Shown in pieces: positions 18,180 to 28,772 of a stretch of 36,752 bases of DNA. The number at the start of each line of letters is the position of its first letter. Within the stretch, counting starts at the first letter, position 1. Below the pieces are notes generated by a model. The model had not been told where the DNA came from. It saw only the letters and a list, made by a program, of their open reading frames with translations, and made no database searches. This DNA is from Acetobacteraceae bacterium (GTDB lineage Bacteria > Pseudomonadota > Alphaproteobacteria > Acetobacterales > Acetobacteraceae): positions 1 through 36,752 of the forward strand of contig CANJJS010000051.1 in NCBI GenBank assembly GCA_947474705.1, given 5' to 3'. Both the position numbers and the translations under genes were made by a program.

Positions 18180-18659
18180 ATGGACCACGGCGCGCCCGCC
18201 ACGTACCGCCTCAGCCGGCCCGCTTCGCCGGACGAGTGGGCCGCCTATCACGCCATCCGCCGGCGCGTCGCCTTCGAAGCGGGCGAAACCGATGATGACG
18301 ACCCCGACGAGCACGCCCCCGGCCATTACCCCCTGCTCCTGACCCTTGACCAACAACCCGTCGGCACGATCCGCGTGGACAGCCTGAACGACAGCGACGC
18401 GGCGCTCCGCCTGGTCGCGATCGATCCCGCCCGCCAGGGCGAGGGCCACGGCCGCGCGCTCCTGCGCGAAGCCGAGGCCTTCGCCCGCGACATCGGCTGC
18501 CGCCGCGCCGTGGTCTACGCGACGCCGGAGGCCGCAGGTTTTTATGCCGCCGCCGGTTACGCCGAGGACGATTTCGACGACAATTATTTCGGCGGCATCG
18601 TGCAGATGGTCAAACCCTTGCACTATGCCGGCTTCGCGCTGGAGGACGCGGACGGCTAA
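18180..18659 (+). CDS. GNAT-family N-acetyltransferase
   Basis: A 159-residue acetyltransferase. Acetyl-CoA binding motif A is clear: LRLVAIDPARQGEGHGRALLREAEAFA, with Q-G-E-G-H-G as the pyrophosphate loop (about residue 87), followed by the motif B region AVVYATPEAAGFYAAAGY. Substrate unknown. The ATG at 18180 is preferred; the frame is open upstream but Arg/Pro-rich, and the ribosome site is weak. The stop overlaps the convergent lyase stop by four bases. Confidence 0.87.
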   Translation: MDHGAPATYRLSRPASPDEWAAYHAIRRRVAFEAGETDDDDPDEHAPGHYPLLLTLDQQPVGTIRVDSLNDSDAALRLVAIDPARQGEGHGRALLREAEAFARDIGCRRAVVYATPEAAGFYAAAGYAEDDFDDNYFGGIVQMVKPLHYAGFALEDADG

Positions 18660-20005
18660 ACCCGTTCCGCCGCCGCCAGCACCCGTTCCACGAACGCGTC
18701 CGCGCTGCCCAGGTATGACGCCGGGTCGGTAAGGCGCTCGATCGCCGCCCGGTCCAGCCGCGAGGCCACCTGGGGGTCGCGTTCCAACGCGTCGGTCAAC
18801 GCCACGCCCTCGGTCAGCGCGACATCGCAGGCGTGTTTGACGACGTGATGCGCCTCGCCCCGGCCCAGGTGTGGCGCGAGTCCCATCATCACGGCCTCGG
18901 CGACGATCAGGCCGTGGGTCAGGTCGAGGTTCCGGCGCATGCGGGCGGGATCGACGACCATGCCCTCGGCGATCGTCCGCGCATGGATCAGCGCGCCGTG
19001 GGTCAGGACGAAGGCCTGCGGAAGGGCCAGCGCCTCGCTTTGCCAGGGGCCGGTGGCGCGTTCGTGGTCCTGCGCCATCGCCCCCATGATCATCGGCACC
19101 ATGGCCTGGGTGCCGCGCGCCGCCGCCAATATATATTCCGACGCGATCGGGTTGCGTTTCTGCGGCATGGTCGAGGACGCGCCGCGGCCCGCGACATAGG
19201 GTTCGGCGACCTCCCCCACCTCCGTCTGCGCCAGCAGGATGATGTCGGTGGCGAACTTCGCCAGTCCGCCGCAGATCAGCCCGAGGTAGGCGACCGTCTC
19301 CGCCAGCCCTTCCCGGCAGACATGCCAGGGCGCGATCGGCGCGCGCAGCCCGAGTTCGGCCGCCAGCCCCTCCATGACCGCGATTCCCTGATCTCCCAGC
19401 GAAGCCAGCGTGCCCGCCGCGCCGCCGAATTCGACGATCTCGACTCGCCGCCGCAGTTCCGGCAGGCGTTCCAGATGGCCGATGAAGGGCAAAGCCCAGG
19501 TGGCGCATTTCAGACCGAAGGTGGTGGGTAGGGCCTGTTGAAGGTGGGTGCGGCCGGCCATCACGGTGGCTTTGTGCGTCCTCGCCTGGCCCGCCAAAGC
19601 CCGCAGCAGGCCGCGCATCTCGGCCTCGATCAGCCCGAGTCCCTCCCGGACCTGAAGCACCGTCGCCGAGTCCATGATGTCCTGCGTCGTGGCGCCCCAA
19701 TGGGTCCAGCCGCCCGCCTCCCCCGCGCCGCGGGACAGTTCGGAGACCAGGCCGATCACGGGATATCCGACGTTCCGCGCGCTGGCGGCGAGCGCTTCGG
19801 TGCTCAGATCGCCCTTCGCGGCGGCCGCGACGATGGCGGCGGCGGCCTCGGCCGGGATGATCCCCAGCTTCGCCTGCGCCTTCGCCAAGGCGGCCTCGAC
19901 ATCCAGCATTCGTTGAAAATACGCGGTTTCCGCGAACACCGCGCGCATCGCGTCGCTGCCGTAGAGCGTTCCCAGGATGGGGCCATCGGCGGGATTGACG
20001 GGCAT
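18656..20005 (-). CDS. pcaB: 3-carboxy-cis,cis-muconate cycloisomerase-like lyase
   Basis: A 449-residue member of the fumarase/adenylosuccinate-lyase superfamily. The signature loop GASSTMPQKRNP (about 275-287) and the HWGATTQDIMDSA block (about 105) are intact, and the overall sequence is closest to PcaB, which closes the lactone ring in the protocatechuate branch of the beta-ketoadipate pathway. No other pca gene is in the window, so a related lyase role is possible. The ATG at 20005 has GGAGG seven bases upstream. It is divergent from the TPR gene. Confidence 0.82.
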   Translation of the reverse strand: MPVNPADGPILGTLYGSDAMRAVFAETAYFQRMLDVEAALAKAQAKLGIIPAEAAAAIVAAAAKGDLSTEALAASARNVGYPVIGLVSELSRGAGEAGGWTHWGATTQDIMDSATVLQVREGLGLIEAEMRGLLRALAGQARTHKATVMAGRTHLQQALPTTFGLKCATWALPFIGHLERLPELRRRVEIVEFGGAAGTLASLGDQGIAVMEGLAAELGLRAPIAPWHVCREGLAETVAYLGLICGGLAKFATDIILLAQTEVGEVAEPYVAGRGASSTMPQKRNPIASEYILAAARGTQAMVPMIMGAMAQDHERATGPWQSEALALPQAFVLTHGALIHARTIAEGMVVDPARMRRNLDLTHGLIVAEAVMMGLAPHLGRGEAHHVVKHACDVALTEGVALTDALERDPQVASRLDRAAIERLTDPASYLGSADAFVERVLAAAERV

Positions 20006-20092
20006 GGAGGAGCCTCCGGAAAAATTTTCGCCTGGTTATGGAAATCGTTCCCGGCGGTAAACCCTCCATTAACACTTTCCTGCGAGGGTACG

Positions 20093-20105
20093 CCTGTCTG
20101 ACAGG
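20093..20105. repeat. Short palindrome over the TPR-gene ribosome site
   Basis: CCTGTC-T-GACAGG is a perfect 13-base palindrome in the divergent pcaB/TPR region, and its right end overlaps the AGGAG of the TPR gene. It could be an operator half or sequester the ribosome site. Only the symmetry is seen; the role is a guess. Confidence 0.35.
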
Positions 20106-20115
20106 AGAGGCCAAA

Positions 20116-21735
20116 ATGGACCGGCGGGACGAGGCACCGAACAATCGAGAACGGCATTTGGCAAGCGCGCTGGCGCACCTGGAAACCCGAAGCTGGCGGC
20201 TGGCCGAAGCCCAGTGCCGGATCCTCCTGGCCATCGACTCCAACGATGTCGAAGGCATGCTCCTTCTGGGCCTGTCCATCGCCGCCAGCGGCGAAGCCGC
20301 GCGCGCCGCGCCGATCCTGGGACGGGTCCGGCGCCTGCGTCCCGACCTCGCCGATCCCTGCCGCGACCTTTCGAACATGCAGCCGCGCGTGCCCCGCGCC
20401 ATGGTCGCGCGGCAATACCGCGCCTGCCTCCGCCTCGCGCCCATGGATGCCCGCCTGCGCCTGGATTTCGCGAGCTACCTCCTGGAAAACGGCGACCCCG
20501 CGAGCGCGTTGACCGTGCTGCGCGACGCGCCCGACAGTTCCGACGCGTTCAACATGCGCGGCATGGCGCTGGCCGAGGCCGGCAAATTCAAAGACGCCAT
20601 CCGCGCTTTCGAATCCGCCATCCGCATTGACCCGACGCCCCCCGCCAACTGGGCCAACCTCGCGACCATGCTCCGCATCGAGGGCCGGTTCGACGAGTCG
20701 CTCGCCGCCTACGACCGCGCCATCGCCCGCGACGAGGGCGACTCGCGCATCAAAGTGAACCGGGCGATTGCTCAGTTGCACGCGGGCCGCTGGGAAGAGG
20801 CCTGGCCCGACTACGAATCGCGCTTCCTCCGGCCCGGCTACACCCCGATCTCCGCCGCGCCGCTGCTCCCCTCCATCGCGCCCGGCACGCGCCTCGACGG
20901 CGTCCGCGTCCTGGTCTGGCACGAGGAAGGTTTCGGCGACACGCTACAATTCGCCCGCTATCTGCCGCTCCTGGCCCAACTGGGCGCCGAGGTGACCGCC
21001 GTCGTGCCCGCCCCCCTGGTGCGGCTACTGCGCGGCCTGCCCAATATCGCGGTGATCCGCGCGGGCGAGTCCGAATTGCCCCCGCACGACGCGCATTGCC
21101 CGTTTTTCAGCCTCGCCCGCGTTTTCGGCACGACCACGCGCGACGTCCCCAACGCCCCCTACCTCGCCGCCGACCCCGCTTTAACCGCCAGTTGGGCGGC
21201 CCGCCTCCCGAAAGGCGCTCTAAGCGTCGGTCTCGTCTGGGCGGGCCAGGCGAGGCCCTGGCTGCACGGGTTCGGATCGGTGGACCGCCGCCGCAGCGCG
21301 GGACTGGCGGCCTTCGCGCCGCTGGCGACAGTTCGAGGCGTGAATTTCGTCAGCCTCCAGGCTGGCACGCCGGCGGCGCAGGAACCGCCAGAGGGCCTGG
21401 TGCTGACCGACCCCATGGAAACCGTGCGCGACTTCGCCGACACGGCGGCGATCATCGCCAACCTGGACGCGGTGATCGGCGTCGATACCTCGGTCGCGCA
21501 TCTCGCGGGCGCCATGGGAAAACCGGTCTTCCTGCTGGACCGTTACGACAATTGCTGGCGCTGGCTGCACGGGCGGGCAGACAGCCCCTGGTATCCGTCG
21601 ATGACGATCTTCCGCCAGCCCAGACCCGGAGACTGGACATCGCCGATGCACCGGGCGGCGGCGTCTCTGGCGGCCCTGACAATCTTCCGCGGCGGCCAGA
21701 TCGCGCCGGCGCCGGAACTGGCGAACGCGGCGTAA
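20116..21735 (+). CDS. TPR protein with glycosyltransferase-like C-terminal domain
   Basis: A 539-residue protein. The first ~250 residues are tetratricopeptide repeats (for example AFNMRGMALAEAGKFKDAIR then AFESAIRIDP, and NWANLATMLRIEGRFDESLA then AYDRAIARD). The rest resembles a GT-B/heptosyltransferase-like domain: VRVLVWHEEGFGDTLQFARYL early on and the nucleotide-sugar region IIANLDAVIGVDTSVAHLAGAMGKPVFLL. Such fusions are frequent in alphaproteobacteria and are thought to modify proteins or surface glycans, but are poorly studied. The ATG at 20116 with AGGAGAGG upstream is preferred over an ATG at 20038. Confidence 0.85.
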   Translation: MDRRDEAPNNRERHLASALAHLETRSWRLAEAQCRILLAIDSNDVEGMLLLGLSIAASGEAARAAPILGRVRRLRPDLADPCRDLSNMQPRVPRAMVARQYRACLRLAPMDARLRLDFASYLLENGDPASALTVLRDAPDSSDAFNMRGMALAEAGKFKDAIRAFESAIRIDPTPPANWANLATMLRIEGRFDESLAAYDRAIARDEGDSRIKVNRAIAQLHAGRWEEAWPDYESRFLRPGYTPISAAPLLPSIAPGTRLDGVRVLVWHEEGFGDTLQFARYLPLLAQLGAEVTAVVPAPLVRLLRGLPNIAVIRAGESELPPHDAHCPFFSLARVFGTTTRDVPNAPYLAADPALTASWAARLPKGALSVGLVWAGQARPWLHGFGSVDRRRSAGLAAFAPLATVRGVNFVSLQAGTPAAQEPPEGLVLTDPMETVRDFADTAAIIANLDAVIGVDTSVAHLAGAMGKPVFLLDRYDNCWRWLHGRADSPWYPSMTIFRQPRPGDWTSPMHRAAASLAALTIFRGGQIAPAPELANAA

Positions 21736-21752
21736 ACGAGGAAAATCTCGCG

Positions 21753-22283
21753 TTACCGGGTGTAAATCGCGGACAATGGGATCGAGACGCCAACTTCCGG
21801 CAGCGGAAGTTCGGCGTCGAGACCTTCCACGGCATCCTCCTCCCAGCCCGCCGAACGGCGCCGGATCGAGACTCGTGGCGCCTCGGTTTCCAGGATCGCA
21901 TAGACCAGAATACCCGGCACGGCGGCGTATTCCGCGACCTTGACCCGCCGGTCCGTCAGAACCGAGGACGGGGACAAAACCTCGAACACGATCGTGGGTT
22001 CGACGACATCGCCGTCGGTTTCCGGCACCAGGCACACCACGCTGGCATCGGGGTAACGCACCCTCCCCGGCGTGAGAACTTTCAGTTCCGAGCCAATGGC
22101 CTCGCATGGCGGCCTAAGTCTGGTTCCAAGGGCAGTGGTAAGCCGTGTAATGGTTCGCGCATGCTCAAAACTCCCGCCGGTCATCGCCACCGGTTGAATC
22201 CCGTCGAATTCGTATCGAAACGGCTGCGCCCGTTCCCATTCGAGAAACTCCTCGACCGTCAAGGGCTTCAACGACACGCTCAT
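21753..22283 (-). CDS. Uma2-family PD-(D/E)XK endonuclease-like protein (copy 2)
   Basis: A 176-residue Uma2 (DUF820) protein. It begins MSVSLKPLTVEEFLEWE, followed by RYEFDG, and keeps the restriction-endonuclease-like core: D in RYPDASVVC, E in IVFEVLSPSS and K in DRRVKVAEY. The family is a very common but poorly understood set of putative nucleases, sometimes mobile or multi-copy. The ATG overlaps the stop of copy 1 by four bases (ATGA), so they form an operon. It converges on the TPR gene with a 17-base gap. Confidence 0.88.
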   Translation of the reverse strand: MSVSLKPLTVEEFLEWERAQPFRYEFDGIQPVAMTGGSFEHARTITRLTTALGTRLRPPCEAIGSELKVLTPGRVRYPDASVVCLVPETDGDVVEPTIVFEVLSPSSVLTDRRVKVAEYAAVPGILVYAILETEAPRVSIRRRSAGWEEDAVEGLDAELPLPEVGVSIPLSAIYTR

Positions 22284-22846
22284 GGCTCCCGCCTCCCATC
22301 GTCCGGTTCGATCCCGCGATACAAAACATCGATCGGCAGTTCGACGCCGATCTCCGGCATTTCCAGAAACCCGCCCGCCGTGACCGTCTCCGCGATCCAG
22401 CGTCCCCGATCGCGGCTGAACACCATCGCCGCGATCGTGTCCTGTTCCAGAATGACATAACGCGCGATCGACGCCGTCAGCCCGTACTCGCGCAATTTGT
22501 CGATGTGATCGATCCGCGCGGTGCTGTCGCTCAGAACCTCAAACACAACCACCGGGTTCCCGGCCACGGTCGCCTTGCGGTCCATCGGCCCGCACACGAC
22601 AAACGCGTCGGGATAGCGGATATGGCCCGCGGCCTCGATCTTCATCGTCGGACCCAGTACGGCACAACGCGTGCCGGGCAGACGGTTGCGCAGTTCGACC
22701 CGGAGATTGCCCCCGATCGTCTCATGCGCGATCGTCCCGCCGGTCATCGCCACCGGCCACACCCCATCGAACTCGAACCTCTCCTCCTGGCTTTCCTCCC
22801 AGACAAGAAATTCCTCGACCGTCATCGGTTTCAGCGCCGCGCTCAT
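22280..22846 (-). CDS. Uma2-family PD-(D/E)XK endonuclease-like protein (copy 1)
   Basis: A 188-residue paralogue of the next gene downstream. It shares the N-terminus (MSAALKPMTVEEFLVWE), RFEFDG, RYPDAFVVC, VVVFEVLSDST and a Lys in HIDKLREYG, so the nuclease core looks intact in both. The ATG at 22846 is chosen because it aligns with the start of the other copy; ATGs or GTGs up to 22873 are open. The two copies have clearly diverged, so this is an old duplication or the acquisition of two relatives. Function unknown. Confidence 0.88.
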   Translation of the reverse strand: MSAALKPMTVEEFLVWEESQEERFEFDGVWPVAMTGGTIAHETIGGNLRVELRNRLPGTRCAVLGPTMKIEAAGHIRYPDAFVVCGPMDRKATVAGNPVVVFEVLSDSTARIDHIDKLREYGLTASIARYVILEQDTIAAMVFSRDRGRWIAETVTAGGFLEMPEIGVELPIDVLYRGIEPDDGRREP

Positions 22847-22901
22847 GACCCCATCCATAACACATCCCAACACGCCCGCGCCACGGACCCGCGCATGCCC
22901 C

Positions 22902-22930
22902 TTGCGAGTTGAGGCATGTTCGTCTACATA
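22902..22930 (+). promoter_or_regulatory. Candidate promoter of the rimP-nusA-infB operon
   Basis: TTGCGA (22902-22907), a 17-base spacer and TACATA (22925-22930) are the best -35/-10 pair I see on the plus strand between the Uma2 genes and rimP. The -10 match is weak. Transcription would begin near 22937, about 30 bases before the leader terminator. Confidence 0.3.
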
Positions 22931-22966
22931 AACGATACACCTTAATTCTCCGCTGCTTTATCGGGG

Positions 22967-22992
22967 GGTGGCCTTAACCGGCCGCCTTTTTT
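22967..22992 (+). terminator. Intrinsic terminator in the rimP leader (possible attenuator)
   Basis: GGTGGCC (22967-22973) pairs with GGCCGCC (22980-22986) over seven base pairs, one of them G-T, around a six-base loop, and is followed at once by six T (22987-22992). It is the only classic hairpin-plus-U-tract terminator I found in the window. It faces into rimP and ends three bases before its start codon. No plus-strand gene lies upstream that it could serve, since the Uma2 genes are on the other strand, so a leader attenuator is the best reading. Confidence 0.65.
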
Positions 22993-22995
22993 GCT

Positions 22996-23523
22996 TTGGA
23001 CCATGACGAAGACACTGCCGCGCCGCTGACACTGGAGGCCAAACTGACCGCCATCGTGGGCCCGCGCCTGGAATCCATGGGCTTCGAGCTCGTCCGCGTC
23101 GCCGTGCTGGGCCGCGAGCGGCCGACGGTCCAGGTCATGGCCGACCGCGCCGATGGCAGCCTGATCTCGGTCGAGGACTGCGAGCAGATCAGCCATTACA
23201 TGAGCACCGTCTTCGACGTCGAAGACCCCATTCCCGGCGCCTGGCATCTGGAAGTCAGCTCCGCCGGCATCGACCGCCCGCTGACCCGGGTCAAGGACTG
23301 GGCGCGCTTCGCCGGACACCTCGCCCGGGTCGAGACGAACTTCCCGATCGATGGGCGCAAACGCTTCTCCGGCATTGTATTGGGGGCGGACGAAACCCAT
23401 GCTAAACTACGGCTCGACGACGGAACCGAGGCGGAATTGCCGCTCCACGACATCCGCCGCGCCAAACTCGTGCTGACCGACGCGCTGATCGCCTTCACCG
23501 CGCCCGCCGCGGTCCCGAACTGA
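22996..23523 (+). CDS. rimP: Ribosome maturation factor RimP
   Basis: A 175-residue factor for 30S subunit assembly. It aligns with E. coli Rim[21 protein letters not shown] at the start, the [21 protein letters not shown] block, the hallmark [12 protein letters not shown], and the C-terminal SH3-like part ([20 protein letters not shown]). No ATG or GTG fits: an in-frame stop at 22975 leaves the TTG at 22996 as the only usual start that keeps the N-terminal helix. It has no ribosome site and sits three bases after a terminator U-tract. An out-of-frame ATG at 23003 opens only an eight-codon ORF. First gene of the rimP-nusA-ylxR-infB-rbfA operon. Confidence 0.92.
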   Translation: MDHDEDTAAPLTLEAKLTAIVGPRLESMGFELVRVAVLGRERPTVQVMADRADGSLISVEDCEQISHYMSTVFDVEDPIPGAWHLEVSSAGIDRPLTRVKDWARFAGHLARVETNFPIDGRKRFSGIVLGADETHAKLRLDDGTEAELPLHDIRRAKLVLTDALIAFTAPAAVPN

Positions 23524-23554
23524 TACCGAAGCCAGAATCAAGACAGAGGCCCTC

Positions 23555-25088
<1,534 letters not shown>

Positions 25089-25096
<8 letters not shown>

Positions 25097-25958
25097 CCTT
25101 TCCGACGAAAACGGCGACCCCGCGGTTGACGCGGACGCCGAAGAGCCGGAAACAGGGCCCTTGCGCCGCTGCGCGGTCACGCGCGCGCGTTTGCCGAAGG
25201 AGCTTATGTTCCGATTTGTCGTCAGTCCCGATCGCGCCTTGGTCCCGGATCTCGCCGGGAAGCTGCCGGGACGGGGAATATGGTTGAGTGCCTCCCGGGA
25301 TGTGATAGAAGGCCCGCGAGGGACAAGAGCCGACGCGAAAGGCGGGGGCACGAAAGGCCGGGAGTTGCTTCGGGCGGTGGCCCGCGCGGCACGCGGTCCG
25401 GTCCTGGTTCCCCCCGATCTTCCTCTCGTGTTGGAGACGGCGCTGGTCCGGCGGATCGGAGACTATCTCGGCATGGCCCGGCGCGCGGGTCAGGCCATCG
25501 CGGGTTTCGAAAAAGCGCGCGATTGGATGCGAAGCCATCCCACGGGGCTTGTGTTGCAGGCCTCCGATGGCAGCGAGGCGGAGCGGACCCGATTTCGGTC
25601 CGCCGTGCCCGGCACGGTGCCGGTTCTGACCCCTTTGACGGGCGCGGAACTGGGACGGGTGTTCGGGCACGACAACGTGGTGCATGTGGCGGTGGCATCC
25701 GGCCGGTTGGCCAGTTCCCTCGTCATGGAGGCCGGCCGTCTGGCCGGGTTACGGTCCTCGCCCGACACGGCGGGACCGGAGATGTCGCCGCGGGAAGCGG
25801 CGCGGGATACAGCGTCGCGGCAAGCGGCGCGGGATACAGCACCGCGGCAAGCGGCGCCTGACACAACGCCGCATCGCGCGGCAAAAGACTTAACGTCGCA
25901 CCGGGCGACGCGGCGGGAAACCGCCGGAATCAACGACGCGACGGGTACCAACGGGTAG
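25089..25958 (+). CDS. YlxR (DUF448) - L7Ae-like RNA-binding fusion protein
   Basis: The N-terminal half is a YlxR domain (LRRCAVTRARLPKELMFRFV then VPDLAGKLPGRGIWLSAS). The second half is an L7Ae/YlxQ-like domain (ALVRRIGDYLGMARRAGQAI ... HVAVASGRLASSLVMEAGR). In Firmicutes these are two separate genes between nusA and infB; the fusion is usual in alphaproteobacteria. The tail is a run of nine-residue repeats. The start is unresolved: the natural N-terminus would be (M)TDLSDENGDP from an ACG at 25089, seven bases after GGGGAG and overlapping the nusA stop, but ACG is not a normal start. Standard choices are TTG at 25161 or TTG at 24978. Three bases separate it from infB. Confidence 0.88.
25791..25925 (+). 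repeat. 27-bp in-frame tandem repeat in the ylxR-L7Ae tail
   Basis: Five 27-base units encode nine-residue repeats: REAARDTAS, RQAARDTAP, RQAAPDTTP, HRAAKDLTS, HRATRRETA. The first three are nearly identical at the DNA level; the last two have drifted. The tail is basic and probably disordered, which suits an RNA-binding extension, and its copy number may vary between strains. Confidence 0.85.
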
Positions 25959-25961
25959 GGC

Positions 25962-28772
25962 ATGAGCGAAGGTAACGATCAAGACGGCGGTAAACAGCGT
26001 CTCTCCCTGCGGCCGGCGGCGCGGCTGGAAGTGGGGCGGACGGTCGACGCGGGTTCGGTACGGCAAACCTTCAGCCATGGACGGTCGAAAGTCGTTCAGG
26101 TGGAAGTGCGGAAGTCCCGCGCGGGGGCACCGCCAAAACCGGCCGCGGCCGCGGGCGCGCCATCGGCGGCGCCAGGCAACGTGCCGGCATCGGCGCGTGC
26201 CGGGGCACCCGCATCGCGTCCCGTGCCGGGTGCCGGACGCGCGCTGACCGCGACGGAACTCGCGGCCCGCCAACGCGCGGTGGTCGAGCAGCAGCGCGAA
26301 GCCGCGCGCCGCGAGGCCGAACGGCGCGAGCAGGAAAAAATCTCCATTCTCTCCGCCGCCGAGGAAGCCCGGCGCAAGGCCGAGGAAGACGCGCGCCGTG
26401 AGGCCGAAGAGGCCGAACAGCGCAAGATCGACGAAGAAGCGGCCCGCGTTCGCGCCGAAGAAGAAGCGCGCATCGCCGCCGAGGAGACGAAACGCAAGGC
26501 CGAGGAAGACGCGGCCGCGGCGGAACACGCCCGCCTGACCGCCGAAGCCAAATCCAACGGGACCGAGGCCCCGCCGCCGCACCCCGCGCCGAAACCGCGC
26601 GAACCCGTGCGGGCACAGGCGCCAGCCCCCGCCGCCCGGCCCGCGACTCCGCCGGCCCGTCCCGGCGCGCCCGGTGCGCGGCCCGGCGCCCCCTCCGCTC
26701 CTGGCACACCCGCGCCTGGCACACCCGCCGCGGAAACGCTCCGGCTGCGGCCCGGCGGCGCCCGTCCCGGCGAGGAAGAAGACGAATCGCGCGTCGTCCG
26801 CCGTCCCGGCGGGATCGGCGTCCCGCCGCGCAAACCGGCCGTCGTGGTCGCCAAGAAGGGCGGCGACGATCGCCGCCGCACCGGCCGCATCGACGTCCAG
26901 GCCGCCATCGAGGGCGAGGACGATCGCGTCCGCTCTTTGGCGTCCGTCCGGCGTCAGCGCGAACGCGAACGCCGCCAGGCCGATCTGGAACGGTTGCGCG
27001 CCGATCAGGTCCGTGTCGTCCGCGACGTGGTGCTGCCCGACCAGATCTCGGTGCAGGAACTCGCCAACCGTATGGCGGCGCGCGTTCCCGACGTGATTAA
27101 AACCCTGATGAAGCTTGGGGTCATGGCGACGGTCACGCAGTCGCTCGACGCCGACACCGCTGAGCTCGTGGTGCAGGAATTCGGCCACCGTGCCCGCCGC
27201 GTGTCGGAAGGCGACGTGGAAATGGGCCTGGTCGGCGACGCCGATGCCGACACCGACATGGTGATCCGGCCGCCCGTGGTCACGATCATGGGCCATGTCG
27301 ATCACGGCAAGACCTCGCTGCTCGACGCGCTGCGCTCCACCGATGTCGCGGGCCGCGAGGCCGGCGGGATCACCCAGCATATCGGCGCCTACCAGGTTCA
27401 GCTTGGGTCCGGCGACAAGATCACCTTCGTCGACACGCCGGGCCACGAGGCCTTCACGGCCATGCGGTCCCGCGGCGCCTCCGTCACCGACATCGTGGTG
27501 CTGGTCGTGGCCGCCGACGACGGCGTCATGCCGCAGACCATCGAGGCGATTCGCCACGCCAAAGCAGCCAACGCCCCGATCATCGTCGCCATCAACAAGA
27601 TGGACAAACCGGACTCCAATCCGGCCCGGGTGCGCCAGGAACTGCTCAGCTACGAGATCGTGGTCGAGGAAATGGGCGGCGAAACCCAGGATGTCGAAGT
27701 TTCCGCGTTGAAGAAGACCGGACTCGACAAGCTGGAGGAAGCAATCCTGCTCCAGGCCGAAATCCTCGACCTGCGCGCCAATCCGGATCGCTCCGCCGAA
27801 GGCTCCGTCATCGAAAGCCGCCTGGATCGCGGACGCGGGCCCGTGGGCACCATCCTTGTGCAACGCGGCACGCTGAAACAGGGCGACATCGTCGTGGCCG
27901 GCGCCGAATGGGGCCGCGTCCGGGCGATGCTCGACGACAAGAGCAAGCCCATCCAATCCGCCGGCCCCTCGACCCCCGTCGAGATCCTCGGACTCAGCGG
28001 CGCGCCCACCGCCGGCGAACCCTTCGTGGTCGTCGAAAACGAAGCGCGGGCACGCGAGATCACCGAGTTCCGTCAGCGCCGCCAACGCGACAAGGTCGCG
28101 GGACAACAGGCCGGCGCGCGCGGCACTCTCGACGACATGCTGGCCCGCATCCAGGCCGGCGTGCAAAAGGAAGTCGCCGTCCTGATCAAGGCCGACGTGC
28201 AAGGCAGCTCCGAGGCCCTGCAGGCCACGGTGATGAAGCTGGAACACGAGGAAGTGAAAGTCCGGGTGCTGCTCGCCAGCGTCGGGCAGATCACCGAAAG
28301 CGACGTCCAACTCGCCAAGGCCTCGAGCGCGGTCATCATCGCGTTCAACGTCCGGGCGACCTCCCAGGCGCGCGAAATGGCGCAGCGGGACGGGGTCGAT
28401 ATCCGCTACTTCTCGATCATCTACGAAGTCTCCGACGACGTGGAAAAACTCGTCCGCGGCAAGGTCGCCCCCAAAGCCCGCGAACGTTTTCTGGGCTATG
28501 CCGAAGTCCGCGCGGTCTTCAACATCACCAAGACCGGCAAGGTCGCGGGCTGCATGATCACCGAAGGCCTCGTCAAGCGTGGCTCCGGCGTGCGCGTGCT
28601 CCGCGACAACGTCGTCATCCACAACGGCGAACTCTCGCAGCTCAAGCGCTTCAAGGACGATGTCCGCGAAGTCGCCCGCGGCTACGAATGCGGCCTGTCC
28701 TTCGCGAACTTCCACGATCTGCAAGAAGGCGACGTCGTGGAATGCTTCGAAACGGAGATGGTTCCGGGTTGA
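25962..28772 (+). CDS. infB: Translation initiation factor IF-2
   Basis: A 936-residue GTPase that places initiator tRNA on the 30S subunit. Residues 1-340 are a charged, low-complexity arm: an Ala/Glu/Arg-rich predicted coiled coil at about 120-190 ([20 protein letters not shown]) and Pro/Ala/Gly-rich linkers. The IF2N helix domain is at about 356-408. The G domain starts near 437: [13 protein letters not shown] (G1), DTPGHEAF (G3), NKMDKP (about 545, G4) and SALKKTG (G5), followed by domains II, III and the C-terminal tRNA-binding domain. The start ATG has GGTAGGG just before it. The stop overlaps the rbfA start. Confidence 0.97.
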   Translation: MSEGNDQDGGKQRLSLRPAARLEVGRTVDAGSVRQTFSHGRSKVVQVEVRKSRAGAPPKPAAAAGAPSAAPGNVPASARAGAPASRPVPGAGRALTATELAARQRAVVEQQREAARREAERREQEKISILSAAEEARRKAEEDARREAEEAEQRKIDEEAARVRAEEEARIAAEETKRKAEEDAAAAEHARLTAEAKSNGTEAPPPHPAPKPREPVRAQAPAPAARPATPPARPGAPGARPGAPSAPGTPAPGTPAAETLRLRPGGARPGEEEDESRVVRRPGGIGVPPRKPAVVVAKKGGDDRRRTGRIDVQAAIEGEDDRVRSLASVRRQRERERRQADLERLRADQVRVVRDVVLPDQISVQELANRMAARVPDVIKTLMKLGVMATVTQSLDADTAELVVQEFGHRARRVSEGDVEMGLVGDADADTDMVIRPPVVTIMGHVDHGKTSLLDALRSTDVAGREAGGITQHIGAYQVQLGSGDKITFVDTPGHEAFTAMRSRGASVTDIVVLVVAADDGVMPQTIEAIRHAKAANAPIIVAINKMDKPDSNPARVRQELLSYEIVVEEMGGETQDVEVSALKKTGLDKLEEAILLQAEILDLRANPDRSAEGSVIESRLDRGRGPVGTILVQRGTLKQGDIVVAGAEWGRVRAMLDDKSKPIQSAGPSTPVEILGLSGAPTAGEPFVVVENEARAREITEFRQRRQRDKVAGQQAGARGTLDDMLARIQAGVQKEVAVLIKADVQGSSEALQATVMKLEHEEVKVRVLLASVGQITESDVQLAKASSAVIIAFNVRATSQAREMAQRDGVDIRYFSIIYEVSDDVEKLVRGKVAPKARERFLGYAEVRAVFNITKTGKVAGCMITEGLVKRGSGVRVLRDNVVIHNGELSQLKRFKDDVREVARGYECGLSFANFHDLQEGDVVECFETEMVPG

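Noticed and set aside
18656-18659. The four-base convergent overlap of the GNAT and PcaB-like genes as a regulatory feature
   Set aside because: Overlapping stop codons of convergent genes are common in compact genomes; no further structure is seen.
18090-20444. A 784-residue minus-strand frame covering pcaB
   Set aside because: Arg/Gly-rich shifted reading of the lyase gene without recognisable motifs.
21724-21752. A terminator hairpin between the TPR gene and the Uma2 pair
   Set aside because: The repeats AACGCG/CGCGTT and CGAG/CTCG are short, imperfect and without a T-run.
22847-22966. A tRNA (metY-like) upstream of rimP, as in E. coli
   Set aside because: No cloverleaf, T-loop sequence or acceptor stem can be found in the 120 bases available.
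25791-25925. The 27-bp repeats as a CRISPR array
   Set aside because: They are adjacent, without spacers, in frame with the gene and encode a nine-residue repeat.
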